Assembly (NCBI GenBank): GCA_027214345.1
Contig: JAPWHR010000010.1
Coordinates: forward strand, 1 to 64,000
Length of the DNA: 64,000 nucleotides
Reading direction: 5' to 3'
From: Comamonadaceae bacterium G21597-S1
GTDB taxonomy: Bacteria > Pseudomonadota > Gammaproteobacteria > Burkholderiales > Burkholderiaceae_C
Below, in pieces: positions 18,662 to 27,251 of this stretch (within the stretch, counting starts at the first letter, position 1; the number at the start of each line of letters is the position of its first letter). Below the pieces are notes generated by a model. It ran no database searches and was not told the origin of the DNA. It was given only the letters and a program-made list of their open reading frames with translations. The translations under genes and the position numbers were made by a program.

Positions 18662-19363
18662 ATGACACCCAGCTATACCTGTTTCGACGGATTTCGCCGC
18701 GTGGCGTCCGGCGACCTGTCGACCGTTGCGCCGATGTTTCAACGCGCCCATGCCCAGCCCGCACCGGGCCCGGTGCTGCTGTTCGACGACGCGACCGGAC
18801 GCACGATGGACATCGACACCCGCGGCTCCGAAGAACAATTGCTTGCGCGCCTGGCGGAAGGGCAGGCGTCCGAGCCGGGTCCGCGATCGGGCCGGCGCCG
18901 TACGGTCGCACCGACCGATGCCGAGAGACCGGCACCGGCTGGCACCGGCGGAGAGCCGCGCGGGCGCGGCCGGCCGAAACTCGGTGTTGTCGCCCGCGAG
19001 GTCACCTTGCTGCCGCGGCACTGGGACTGGCTGGCGGCACAACGCGGGGGCGCGTCGGTGGCCTTGCGCAGGCTGGTCGAACAGGCGCGCCGCGCCGATA
19101 CGGACGACACCGGACAACGCCATGAACGGGCCTACCACTTCATGTCGGCACTCGCGGGTGACCTGCCCGGCTTCGAGGAGGCCATCCGGGCCTTGTTCGC
19201 CGACGACCGATCGCGTCTGGAGGCGCTGCTCGCTCACTGGCCGGCGGACGTGCGTGCGCATGCGATGCACCTGGGTTTCGGCGCGACGACCGAGCCGGCC
19301 GCGGCCGGGCGGCCGCGCCACCAGCCACAACCATCGACTAGACAGGGCGTATCCACACCATGA
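18662..19363 (+). CDS. DUF2239 family protein
   Basis: A 233-aa protein matching the DUF2239 layout: N-terminal YTCFDGFRRVASGDLSTVA, VLLFDDATGRTMDIDTRGS, a variable Pro/Arg-rich linker at about 85-105, then GRPKLGVVAREVTLLPRHWDWL and ALRRLVEQARR, followed by YHFMSALAGDLPGFEEA. The GRPKLGVVAREV plus helix pattern resembles small DNA-binding modules. The biochemical function is unknown and there is no signal peptide. The start at 18662 has AGGA upstream. First gene of a three-gene operon with GIY-YIG and MarR genes; its stop overlaps the next ATG. Confidence 0.85.
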   Translation: MTPSYTCFDGFRRVASGDLSTVAPMFQRAHAQPAPGPVLLFDDATGRTMDIDTRGSEEQLLARLAEGQASEPGPRSGRRRTVAPTDAERPAPAGTGGEPRGRGRPKLGVVAREVTLLPRHWDWLAAQRGGASVALRRLVEQARRADTDDTGQRHERAYHFMSALAGDLPGFEEAIRALFADDRSRLEALLAHWPADVRAHAMHLGFGATTEPAAAGRPRHQPQPSTRQGVSTP

Positions 19364-19731
19364 CCGACAAACGCAGCCTGCGCAACGGCTACAAGCAATC
19401 CTTCGTCCCCATCGGCGTGTTCGCCATCCGCAACAGCGTGAACCAGCGCGTCTACGTCGGGGGGTCGCGCAACCTCGCCGGCGCGATGAACCGGCACCGA
19501 TTCGAGCTGGTGACCGGAGCGCACCGCAATGCCGATCTGCTGGCGGACTGGAAACGGTATGGCGCCGAGGCCTTTTGTTTCGAGGTGCTCGACCAGATCC
19601 GGCAGAGCGCCGATCCCGATGTGGACTACGACGCCGAACTGGCGACCTTGCTCGAACTCTGGCAACACGAGTTGCCGTGTTTCGGCCCCGGTGGCTACAA
19701 CGGACCGGAGCGGCCAGCCGCGCCACGCTGA
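19360..19731 (+). CDS. Small GIY-YIG nuclease family protein
   Basis: A 123-aa protein of the GIY-YIG fold with a degenerate signature: GVFAIRN in place of GIY and RVYVGGSRNL in place of YIG, then catalytic-type Arg in NRHRFEL and WKRYGAEAFCFEVLD near residue 75. The final metal-binding Glu could be in TLLELWQHEL. It overlaps the DUF2239 stop by four bases and is therefore translationally coupled. It is a solitary small protein with no intron or mobile element nearby; nuclease activity on nucleic acid is possible but unproven. Confidence 0.8.
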   Translation: MTDKRSLRNGYKQSFVPIGVFAIRNSVNQRVYVGGSRNLAGAMNRHRFELVTGAHRNADLLADWKRYGAEAFCFEVLDQIRQSADPDVDYDAELATLLELWQHELPCFGPGGYNGPERPAAPR

Positions 19732-19797
19732 TGGCGCCGGTGCCGCAACCGGGCCGCCCCGCACAAACTCTTTGTACGCACTTGCACGAGCAACACC

Positions 19798-20205
19798 ATG
19801 ACCACGACGACTTCCTTTTCGCAATGCCTGCATATCAGCGCCTTGCATGCCCGCATCCAGTACGCACTGGATGACGAACTCGGGACCTACCACGGCCTGA
19901 GCTACGCCGACTACCTGCTGCTGCGCGCACTCGAGCAGTCCGGTGATACACCGATGGCGATGGCCGATCTCGTGCCATGCCTGGGCGTGCCGCTGTCGGC
20001 CGTGGTGCGCCAGATCCTGCCGCTCGAGAAGACCGGCCTGGTACAACGCCAGGGCGCCGACGGTGCGCCGGGGCGGCGCACGGTGCGCCTGCGTCCCGCT
20101 GCGCGCCAGGTGCTGGTCAACGCCACCGAGACGGCCCAGGCCGTGTGTCGCGGGCTGGTGCTGCCGGATCCGGGTTGTGGCTTGGCGGCATCCGCCGCCG
20201 CTTAG
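19798..20205 (+). CDS. MarR-type winged-helix transcriptional regulator
   Basis: A 135-aa winged-helix protein with the MarR order: helix LSYADYLLLRALEQSG, recognition region LVPCLGVPLSAVVRQILPLEKTGLVQRQ and the wing GAPGRRTVRLRPAARQVL. It lies 66 bp after the GIY-YIG gene in the same direction. As third gene of an operon whose promoter is covered by inverted ACCCGG boxes, it is the natural candidate repressor of that promoter, and possibly of chaC and ggt. The inducer is unknown; there is no Cys pair typical of thiol-oxidation sensors. Confidence 0.8.
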   Translation: MTTTTSFSQCLHISALHARIQYALDDELGTYHGLSYADYLLLRALEQSGDTPMAMADLVPCLGVPLSAVVRQILPLEKTGLVQRQGADGAPGRRTVRLRPAARQVLVNATETAQAVCRGLVLPDPGCGLAASAAA

Positions 20206-20326
20206 TCGACCGGCCGGTGTCCGGCCGCGCGGGCGGCGAATCGACCCCTGCGCGACACCTGGCCGCGGCTTCGTTTGCGGCGGCTGGCCTCAAGCGCCGG
20301 GGACGACGGCAGCGGGGCCGATGCCG

Positions 20327-21643
20327 TCACGCGACGGCGTCGGGGTGGCGCAGCAGCAGCCGGTCGATACTGTTCAAGGTGTCGTAACTCTCGGCGAAGT
20401 CGGCGAACAGCGTGGCGTCGTCGGGCGGCGTGGCCTGGCCCTGCCAGTCGCGGCGCAGCTGCGCAAAGATCTGGCCGAAGCTGCGCTGGCCGTTGATCAG
20501 GCGCAGGATCTGGGGCGCGTAGCGACCCGGATTCACGGTCACCACCACACCCGAGTGCTGGTGCCGCAACTGGAACGGCTGGCCGCGGTTGCTGCCGAAC
20601 AGCCGCGCCAGGGTTTCGCCGTCCAGTGGCTCATGGAAGAAAAACGGCACGTAGGCCGGATCGCCGTACGGCGCCGTGCAGTGCGGCCCGTTCAAAGCAT
20701 AAAACACGTGCATCGTGATCGTGCCGCCCAGCAACTCGGCCATCGCATGTTGCCGGCGCGGAGGAAGCCGGCGCCATTGCGGCATCGTGTCCGGCGGCTT
20801 GACACCGAGCACCATGTGCGGAAGATAGGGCGCGCGGCCGCGCTGCACGTCGGTGAAGGCCAGGTGCAGCCCGTGGCCGCCGCCGTGCTCGTCATCGCTC
20901 AACCAGTCGTACAAGCCGTCGACGCTCCAGACATGGTCGTGCGGCAGCAGCAGCAGGTTGACCAGCCCGGCGTCTCCGTCGCGATGGTCCTGGTGCAGGT
21001 CTTCCACGCGGCGGAACCCGTTGCCGGCCGGCAGCGATGCCAGGATCTGCCGGGTGCTGTCGATGCGCCGTGCCAGGTCGGGCTCGTCGGCGTGGGCCAT
21101 GCGCAGCAGCTCGCGCAGCTGCTGCACGCCGGCGCGGCCGGCCTGTGCATGCACCATCAATGCAAGTGCGCCATCGGGCTTGAGCACCGCGCGCAAGGCC
21201 CGCAGGCCGGCGTCCGGGTCCGCGAGATGGTGCAATACACCGCTGCAGCTGATGTAGTCGAAGGGTTCGAGTCCGAGTGTGGGCAGGTCAGGCAATCCGC
21301 TCTCGACCCACTCGATGTTCTGCAGGCCGCGTACGTGCGCCCGCTCGCGTGCCATGGCCATGCTGGCGGCGTGCGGCTCCAGGTGCACGATCCGTGCGCC
21401 ATGCCCCTTGAGTTGCTCGGCCAGGTACAAGGTGGCGTCGCCGGTGCCACCGCCGGCGACCAGCACCCGAAAACCGTCCCTGAAGTTCTGCCGTCCGGCA
21501 AAGCAGTAGTGGTTGATCATCGGCAGGTCGTCGAGCCAGGTCTGGACCAGGCGCTGCCGCTCGAGCGCCGGATCCCGGACCGGATACGGCATCGACGGGT
21601 ACGGGTTCGGGGTATGGGGATGGGGGTTCTCGTGTTCGCGCAT
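20327..21643 (-). CDS. Class I SAM-dependent methyltransferase
   Basis: A 438-aa cytosolic protein. The SAM-binding motif I FRVLVAGGGTGDATLYLAEQ is near residues 60-80, followed by the acidic end of strand 2 (IVHLEPHAASM) and the motif FDYISCSGVLHHLADPDAGL. The C-terminal half (about 250-438), including HGLHLAFTDVQRG and FFFHEPLDGETLARLFG, is not part of the core fold and I do not recognise it; a His/Pro-rich start is also odd. The acceptor is unknown. The start at 21643 has GAGAGA upstream; the longer frame includes 33 unconserved codons. Divergent from the first peptide transporter operon, so one of the intergenic palindromes may control it. Confidence 0.75.
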   Translation of the reverse strand: MREHENPHPHTPNPYPSMPYPVRDPALERQRLVQTWLDDLPMINHYCFAGRQNFRDGFRVLVAGGGTGDATLYLAEQLKGHGARIVHLEPHAASMAMARERAHVRGLQNIEWVESGLPDLPTLGLEPFDYISCSGVLHHLADPDAGLRALRAVLKPDGALALMVHAQAGRAGVQQLRELLRMAHADEPDLARRIDSTRQILASLPAGNGFRRVEDLHQDHRDGDAGLVNLLLLPHDHVWSVDGLYDWLSDDEHGGGHGLHLAFTDVQRGRAPYLPHMVLGVKPPDTMPQWRRLPPRRQHAMAELLGGTITMHVFYALNGPHCTAPYGDPAYVPFFFHEPLDGETLARLFGSNRGQPFQLRHQHSGVVVTVNPGRYAPQILRLINGQRSFGQIFAQLRRDWQGQATPPDDATLFADFAESYDTLNSIDRLLLRHPDAVA

Positions 21644-21719
21644 GACGCTGTCTCTCAGGCGGTGGGGAAGGCTGCGCCCGAGGCCGATGGCCAGGGCGCG
21701 GGTTGGTGCGAGGGAGTAT

Positions 21720-21745
21720 CCCATGGTGCGCGCGCGCACCATGGG
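21720..21745. repeat. 26-bp perfect palindrome
   Basis: CCCATGGTGCGCG at 21720-21732 is followed directly by its exact reverse complement at 21733-21745. It lies in the 321-bp gene-free stretch 21644-21964, 38 bp before the ATGTTTCG operator. It could be an operator for the divergent methyltransferase gene. Confidence 0.6.
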
Positions 21746-21783
21746 CGGGCGCTCGCAGCGGGTGCGCGCACACGGCGCAGCGG

Positions 21784-21840
21784 ATGTTTCGTGCGGCGAA
21801 ACATGTGTCGGCGGCCCGCGCCGCAGTGCGTCGTTATCAT
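21784..21840 (+). promoter_or_regulatory. Operator A of the ATGTTTCG regulon and its -10 box
   Basis: ATGTTTCG-N5-CGAAACAT (21784-21804) has perfect 8-bp arms. A -10 hexamer TATCAT starts at 21835, exactly 41 bp from the operator centre (21794), and no -35 is present. GAAAAACA follows the -10, as at operator C. The predicted leader to the ATG at 21965 is about 118 bases. It should control the first peptide transporter operon (21965-28244). Confidence 0.7.
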
Positions 21841-21964
21841 GAAAAACAACGAGACCCCAGGGTTTCGCCCGAGTATGCGAATAGTCCGCCTGACGGGTTT
21901 GCGCGTGTTGTTCCGACCCGTGTCCAGCCCGCCATCACGCAACCCCCAGACCCAAGGATGCGAC

Positions 21965-23569
21965 ATGACGAACACGATCTTCCCCTCCCGCACGCCGACC
22001 CTGCCAGAGCCGGCGCAGGCCGGTCCGGCCGACGCCATTCATCGACGCACGATGCTGCGCCTGGCGCTCGCCGGCGGGGCCATGTCGCTGGCGCCGATGG
22101 CCTTGGCCCAGGGCGGCGCACCCAAGCGCGGCGGCACCCTGACCATCGGTGCCGATGCCGATCCGATCGGACTCGACCCGGTCACCGTCACCGCATTCTC
22201 GTCGTTCGACTTCACGTCCTTGCTCTATACCGGCCTGCTGCGCTGGAATGCCGAGATGAAGATCGAGCCCGACCTGGCCACGGGTTACCTGACGCCCGAC
22301 GACACGACCTACATCTTCCGGCTGCGCCAGGGCGTGAAGTTCCATAACGGTCAGCCGTTCAGCGCCGAGGACGTCAAGCACACTTTCGAGCGCATCCTCG
22401 ATCCGTCCAACACCGCGCCGAACTCCAACCTGTTCTCCGGCATCAAGGCGGTGACCGTCGTCGATCCGCATACGGTCAAGTTCGAGCTCAAGGCGCCGAG
22501 TGCCACCTTCCTGAGTTACCTGGCGACCAATCCCATGGGCAGCATCGCGCCACGGGGCGTGAGCGATCTCAAGACCAAGCCGGTGGGCACCGGGCCGTTC
22601 GTGTTCGATTCCTACGAGCCGAACCAGCAACTCACGCTCAAGCGCAACCCCGACTACTACGAGCAGGGCCAGCCCTACCTGGACACCGTGGTGTTCAAGT
22701 TCTTCAAGGACCAGGGTTCGCTGGCGTCGGCACTGCGCTCCAAGGCCATCGACATGACCTGGTTCAAGGACCCGAAGGTGTCGGCGCAGATCGTCAAGAC
22801 CACGCGCGACCTGGTGTCGGCACCCGGCAAGACCTCGCGCACCTTCCCGGTGTGGATGAACGTGCAGGCCAAACCCTTCAACGACGTACGGGTGCGCCGG
22901 GCGCTGAGCCTGGCCAGTGACCGCAAGGCCTGCCTGCAGACCGTGCTCGGCGGTTCTGGCAAGGTCGGCGCCATGGTGCCGGAGAGCCAGGTCGGCGGTT
23001 ACGACGGCGTGAGCCCGATGCCGTATTACAAGCACGACATTGCGGGTGCGAAGAAGCTGCTGGCCGAGGCCGGCCACCCGAACGGCATCGACCTGGGCGA
23101 CTACATCGTCGTGGCGGCCAATGCGCTGGACGTGCAGTGTGCGCAGATCCTGCAGCAGCAGTGGGCCGCCGCCGGCATCAAGGTCAACCTCAAGCCCATG
23201 GAGACGGCGCCGCTGCTGTCGACCTGGCTCAAGGGCGACTTCGGGCTGCTGTCGGTGGCGCTGGCCTGGAGTGCCGACCCGGACGTGATCGTCTCGCGCC
23301 TGAGTTCGGCGCATCCGCATGGAAAGGCCATGGGCATGGACGATGCGGCGCTCGACAAGATGATCGTCGATGCACGCTCCATCCTGGACAACGGCAAACG
23401 TGCTGCGGCCTACCAGGCGATCCAGAAACACATCGCCGAGCAGGCCTACATCCTGCAGATCTACCAGTACCCGCTGCGCTGGGAGGCCTGGCGCGGCTAC
23501 GTCAAGGGTTACGTGCCGCTGGCCGCGAACATCCGCAGCTTCGTGCGCACCACCTGGCTGGACCAATAA
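21965..23569 (+). CDS. Peptide/nickel-type ABC transporter substrate-binding protein (system 1)
   Basis: A 534-aa exported family-5 binding protein (DppA/OppA type). The N-terminus has HRRTMLRLALAGG followed by a hydrophobic stretch and ALAQG, which looks like a twin-arginine-type signal. Mature landmarks: KRGGTLTIGADADPIGLDP, YIFRLRQGVKFHNGQPFSAE and VRRALSLASDRK. It would capture the cargo for the permeases and ATPases encoded directly downstream. Start 21965 has CAAGGATGCGAC upstream. The gene lies about 160 bp downstream of operator A. Ligand specificity cannot be read from sequence; peptides, opine-like or glycoside compounds all occur in this family. Confidence 0.9.
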   Translation: MTNTIFPSRTPTLPEPAQAGPADAIHRRTMLRLALAGGAMSLAPMALAQGGAPKRGGTLTIGADADPIGLDPVTVTAFSSFDFTSLLYTGLLRWNAEMKIEPDLATGYLTPDDTTYIFRLRQGVKFHNGQPFSAEDVKHTFERILDPSNTAPNSNLFSGIKAVTVVDPHTVKFELKAPSATFLSYLATNPMGSIAPRGVSDLKTKPVGTGPFVFDSYEPNQQLTLKRNPDYYEQGQPYLDTVVFKFFKDQGSLASALRSKAIDMTWFKDPKVSAQIVKTTRDLVSAPGKTSRTFPVWMNVQAKPFNDVRVRRALSLASDRKACLQTVLGGSGKVGAMVPESQVGGYDGVSPMPYYKHDIAGAKKLLAEAGHPNGIDLGDYIVVAANALDVQCAQILQQQWAAAGIKVNLKPMETAPLLSTWLKGDFGLLSVALAWSADPDVIVSRLSSAHPHGKAMGMDDAALDKMIVDARSILDNGKRAAAYQAIQKHIAEQAYILQIYQYPLRWEAWRGYVKGYVPLAANIRSFVRTTWLDQ

Positions 23570-23611
23570 GCCGGTGGCAGGCAGGCCTGTGGCGTCGCGC
23601 GGGGCGGGCCG

Positions 23612-24556
23612 ATGATACGGGTGGTGCTGGTTCGCCTGGCGTGGATGCTGCCCATCCTGCTGGGGGTGTCGATGGTCGCGTTTGCGCTGATGCGCGCATT
23701 GCCCGGGGATTTCGCGCAGGCCGCGGCCGGCACCGCCGACATCTCGCCCGAGGCGCTGGACGCGATCCGTCGCGAACTGGGCCTGGATCGGCCGATCTGG
23801 GAGCAGTATCTGCAGTGGCTGGGCCAGATCCTGGTCGGCGACTTCGGAACTTCGTTCGTCACCGACAAGCCGGTGCTCGGTGAACTGCTGCCGCGCCTGG
23901 CCGTCACCTTCGAGCTGACGCTGCTGGCGGGCATCATCGCAATGCTGCTCGGTGCCGGCAGCGGCCTGGCCTCGGCGCGATTGCGCGGACGCACCGACTG
24001 GTTCGTGCGCGCCGTCAACGGCCTGCTGCTGGCGATTCCCAACTTCGTCGTCGCCACGCTGATCGTGTTGCTGGCCGGCCTGTATTTTCCCGAGCTGGGC
24101 ATCTTCAACTACGTGCCGTTCTTCGAGGATCCGCTCGGCAACCTGGGCAGCATGGTGTTGCCGGCGGTGTCGCTGGCGCTGGCGGTGTCGGTGACGATTT
24201 CCGAGAACACCCGCGCCGCGGTGCTCGAGGTCTCGAGCCAGGATTTCGTCATGGTGGCACGCGCCAAGGGGCTGAGCGCCGGCACGGTATTGCGCGACTA
24301 CCTGATCCGCAATGCGCTGACGCCGGTGATCACCGTCACCGGCCTGCAGCTCGCCCAGCTGCTGGGCGGCAGCATCCTGATCGAGACCATCTTCACGATT
24401 CCGGGCATGGGCCAGTACTTGTTCGACTCCATCACCAGCCGCGACTATCCGGTGATCCAGGCCATTGTGCTGGTGGCCGCGGTGATCGTGCTGCTGGTCA
24501 ACGTGCTGGTCGACGTGGCGTATGCGCGGGCGGACGCGCGGGTGAGTTATGGCTGA
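23612..24556 (+). CDS. Peptide ABC transporter permease, DppB-like (system 1)
   Basis: A 314-aa inner-membrane permease with the DppB/OppB start RLAWMLPILLGVSMVAFALMR, periplasmic loop LGLDRPIWEQYLQWLGQI, GDFGTSF, the ATPase-contact stretch DFVMVARAKGLS and the family end VETIF-like segment IETIFTIPGMGQYLFDSI. About six membrane helices. It lies 42 bp after the binding-protein gene and overlaps the DppC-like gene by eight bases. Confidence 0.9.
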   Translation: MIRVVLVRLAWMLPILLGVSMVAFALMRALPGDFAQAAAGTADISPEALDAIRRELGLDRPIWEQYLQWLGQILVGDFGTSFVTDKPVLGELLPRLAVTFELTLLAGIIAMLLGAGSGLASARLRGRTDWFVRAVNGLLLAIPNFVVATLIVLLAGLYFPELGIFNYVPFFEDPLGNLGSMVLPAVSLALAVSVTISENTRAAVLEVSSQDFVMVARAKGLSAGTVLRDYLIRNALTPVITVTGLQLAQLLGGSILIETIFTIPGMGQYLFDSITSRDYPVIQAIVLVAAVIVLLVNVLVDVAYARADARVSYG

Positions 24557-25397
24557 CGCACCGCGGGTCGTCGCACATACCGGCACCGGCGCAACGCGCG
24601 GACGGCTGCTGCTCGGGCTGGGCCTGCTGATGCTGGCGACGATGCTGGTCGTGACCATCTTCGGCCCGCAGATCGCGCCGCATAGCGCCATCGCGTTCTC
24701 GCCCGATTCACTGGCCGGGCCCAGCGCCGAACACTGGCTCGGTACCGACTCGATCGGGCGCGACGTGCTCAGCCGGCTGATCATCGGCGGGCGCACCACC
24801 TTGCTGATCACGTTTGTCGCCGTCTCGCTGGCGGTGGCTGCCGGCCTGGTGCTGGGCCTGACCTCGGGCTACGTCGGTGGCCTGGCCGATGAGATCATCA
24901 TGCGCGCGCTGGACGTGGTGTTCGCGTTCCCGGTGTTCCTGCTCGCGATCGCGGTGGTGGCTGCGTTGGGGCCGACGGTGCCCAACCTGATCCTGACCAT
25001 CGCCATCGTCTATACGCCGACCATGGCGCGTGTGGTGCGTGGCCCGGTGCTCAGTGTCAAGCGCTGGGACCATGTGGAGGCCGCGCGAAGTGTCGGCGTC
25101 GGCGAGTTCACGATCGCGATCCGCCATGTGTTGCCGATGGTCATCTCGCCGATCCTGGTGCAGACCAGCCTGACGCTGGCCAACACCATCTTCACCGTCA
25201 CCGCCTTGTCCTTCCTGGGTATCGGCCCGCCTCCGCCGGATCCGAACTGGGGTGGCATGTTGTCCGAGGCGCGGCAATTCATGGAGCTGGCGCCGCTGAC
25301 CGTGATCGGGCCGGCCGCCGCCATCGTGTTCGCGACCCTGACCTTCATCGTGCTCGCCAACGGCCTGCGTGAATGGCTTGACGTGGGCAATCGCTGA
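24549..25397 (+). CDS. Peptide ABC transporter permease, DppC-like (system 1)
   Basis: A 282-aa permease. It shows the DppC pattern HWLGTDSIGRDVLSRLIIGGR, the coupling region WDHVEAARSVGVGEF and FLGIGPPPPDPNWGGML. About five to six membrane segments. It overlaps the DppB-like gene by eight bases and the next ATPase gene by one base (TGATG), so the unit is tightly coupled. Confidence 0.9.
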   Translation: MADAPRVVAHTGTGATRGRLLLGLGLLMLATMLVVTIFGPQIAPHSAIAFSPDSLAGPSAEHWLGTDSIGRDVLSRLIIGGRTTLLITFVAVSLAVAAGLVLGLTSGYVGGLADEIIMRALDVVFAFPVFLLAIAVVAALGPTVPNLILTIAIVYTPTMARVVRGPVLSVKRWDHVEAARSVGVGEFTIAIRHVLPMVISPILVQTSLTLANTIFTVTALSFLGIGPPPPDPNWGGMLSEARQFMELAPLTVIGPAAAIVFATLTFIVLANGLREWLDVGNR

Positions 25398-26218
25398 TGG
25401 CCGCTGCCGACACACCCTTGCTGCAGGTCCGCGACCTGACCGCGCAATTCGGCCATGGCGGCGTCGTCTCGCAGGTGGTCAACGGCATCTCGTTCGAGGT
25501 GGCCGCGGGCGAGGCGGTCGGATTCGTCGGCGAGTCCGGCTCCGGCAAGAGCGTGACCGCGCGCGCGGTGATGCGGCTGGCACCGGAGGGTTCATCGGTG
25601 CGGCTCGGCGGCTCGGTGCGTTTCGACGGACAGGAGATCCTGCAACTGCCCGAGGCGGCGATGCGCGACATCCGGGGGCGCCGCATCGCGATGGTGTTCC
25701 AGGACCCGATGACCTCGCTCAATCCGGTCATGACCGTGGGCGCGCAGGTCGACGACATCGTGCGCCGGCATACCGGGCTGACCCGCCGGCAGGCGCGTGC
25801 GCGCAGCATCGAGCTGCTCGAACTGGTCGGCATCCGCGACGCGGCGCGGCGTGCCGACGACCATCCGCACCAGTTCTCCGGCGGCATGCGCCAGCGCGTG
25901 CTGATCGCCATGGCCGTGTCCTGCGAGCCGCAGTTGCTGATCGCCGACGAACCGACGACCGCGCTCGACGTGACCGTGCAGGCCCAGATCCTGCGTCTGC
26001 TGCTGCGCCTGCGCGAGGAACTGGGCATGGCGCTGATGCTGATCAGCCACGACTTCGGCGTCATCGCCGGCATGGTCGAGCGGGTGCACGTGATGCTCGA
26101 GGGCGACATCGTCGAGTCCGGCCCGATCGACGCGATGTTCGCGCAGCCGCGCCATGCCTATACACGTGCCTTGCTCGATGCCGTGCCGCGGCTCGACGGG
26201 GCGGGAGCAGGCGCATGA
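25397..26218 (+). CDS. Peptide ABC transporter ATP-binding protein, DppD-like (system 1)
   Basis: A 273-aa ATPase with Walker A GESGSGKSV, signature FSGGMRQR, Walker B LLIADEPTTALDVT and H-loop LISHDFG. It is shorter than typical DppD (about 330 aa): it stops right after AYTRALLDAVPRLD and lacks the C-terminal oligopeptide/dipeptide transporter extension with its conserved Cys residues. The next ATPase gene overlaps by four bases. Confidence 0.88.
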   Translation: MAAADTPLLQVRDLTAQFGHGGVVSQVVNGISFEVAAGEAVGFVGESGSGKSVTARAVMRLAPEGSSVRLGGSVRFDGQEILQLPEAAMRDIRGRRIAMVFQDPMTSLNPVMTVGAQVDDIVRRHTGLTRRQARARSIELLELVGIRDAARRADDHPHQFSGGMRQRVLIAMAVSCEPQLLIADEPTTALDVTVQAQILRLLLRLREELGMALMLISHDFGVIAGMVERVHVMLEGDIVESGPIDAMFAQPRHAYTRALLDAVPRLDGAGAGA

Positions 26219-27210
26219 CGGTGGTTGCCAACGCGGTGCCGGATGCGCGCGGCCCGGCGGCGGAGCCGGTGCTGCGCGTGCGCGACCTGTCGGTGGTGTT
26301 CCCGCCGCGCCGCGGCGCGCCCGCGGTGCGGGCGGTCGATGGCGTGTCGTTCGAGATCGCGCCGGGCCAGACCCTGGGCCTGGTGGGCGAGTCGGGTTCG
26401 GGCAAGACCACCACCGGCCGCGCCATCCTGCAGCTGCAGCCCGCCAGCGGCGGCTCGGTGCAGCTGCTGGGCCGCGAACTCACGACCATGGCGCGCGGCG
26501 AGGTGCGACGCATGCGCCGCCACATGCAGTTCGTGTTGCAGAACCCGTATTCCAGCCTGAATCCGCGCATGACGGTCGGACGTATCCTGACAGAGCCGCT
26601 GCTGGTGCACCGCTCGGTTCCCAAGGACCGCATGGCCGAGCGGGTCGCGCAGCTGCTGGGTTTCGTCGGCCTGGAGCCCGACGTGGTGCAACGTTACCCG
26701 CATGCCTTCTCCGGCGGCCAGCGCCAGCGCATCGTGATCGCGCGGGCGCTGGCGGTGAACCCGGACTTCGTCGTCTGCGACGAGCCGGTGTCGGCGCTCG
26801 ACGTGCGAACCCAGGCACAGATCGTCGCGCTGCTGCACGACCTGCAGCGGCGCCTGGGCCTGTCCTACCTGTTCATTGCGCACGACCTGGCGATGGTGCG
26901 CAACGTCGCGCACCGGGTTGCCGTAATGTTCAGCGGCCAGGTGGTCGAACTCGGCGAAACCGCGCAGGTGTTCGGGCAGCCCGGCCATCCCTATACCCAG
27001 GCCTTGCTCGACGCGGTGCCGATCCCGGATCCGGCGCGCCAGCGCGCAAAGCTGGCGGCATCGCCTCCCGACGTCGAGTTCCGGCGCGGCGCGGCCGCGG
27101 CGGGCCCGTGTTGTTTCGGCGAGGACCATGCGCGTACCGGCACGCCGCATTGGCATTGGCTGGGCGACGGACACGGCGTATCCTGCCGGTTCCGGCCGGA
27201 GTCCGGCTGA
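26215..27210 (+). CDS. Peptide ABC transporter ATP-binding protein, DppF-like (system 1)
   Basis: A 331-aa ATPase with Walker A GESGSGKTTT, signature FSGGQRQR, Walker B FVVCDEPVSALDVR and H-loop FIAHDLA; QFVLQNPYSSLNPR is typical of the F-type subunit. The C-terminal extension, which usually carries a FHPRC cysteine motif, is altered here to PCCFGEDHARTG with a later SCRF. The start at 26215 overlaps the DppD-like stop (ATGA). It forms the ATPase pair with the preceding gene. Confidence 0.88.
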   Translation: MTVVANAVPDARGPAAEPVLRVRDLSVVFPPRRGAPAVRAVDGVSFEIAPGQTLGLVGESGSGKTTTGRAILQLQPASGGSVQLLGRELTTMARGEVRRMRRHMQFVLQNPYSSLNPRMTVGRILTEPLLVHRSVPKDRMAERVAQLLGFVGLEPDVVQRYPHAFSGGQRQRIVIARALAVNPDFVVCDEPVSALDVRTQAQIVALLHDLQRRLGLSYLFIAHDLAMVRNVAHRVAVMFSGQVVELGETAQVFGQPGHPYTQALLDAVPIPDPARQRAKLAASPPDVEFRRGAAAAGPCCFGEDHARTGTPHWHWLGDGHGVSCRFRPESG

Positions 27211-27251
27211 ACCGGGCCCGGGCTTCATCCGCATCATCACAAGGAGTCATC

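Noticed and set aside
19360-19731. Homing endonuclease or mobile intron
   Set aside because: There is no intron, no interrupted host gene and no repeats; the gene is coupled to DUF2239 in an ordinary operon.
21935-24811. A 958-codon minus-strand open frame over the first peptide transporter genes
   Set aside because: Shadow of the binding-protein and permease genes with His/Arg/Gln-rich composition typical of antisense frames.
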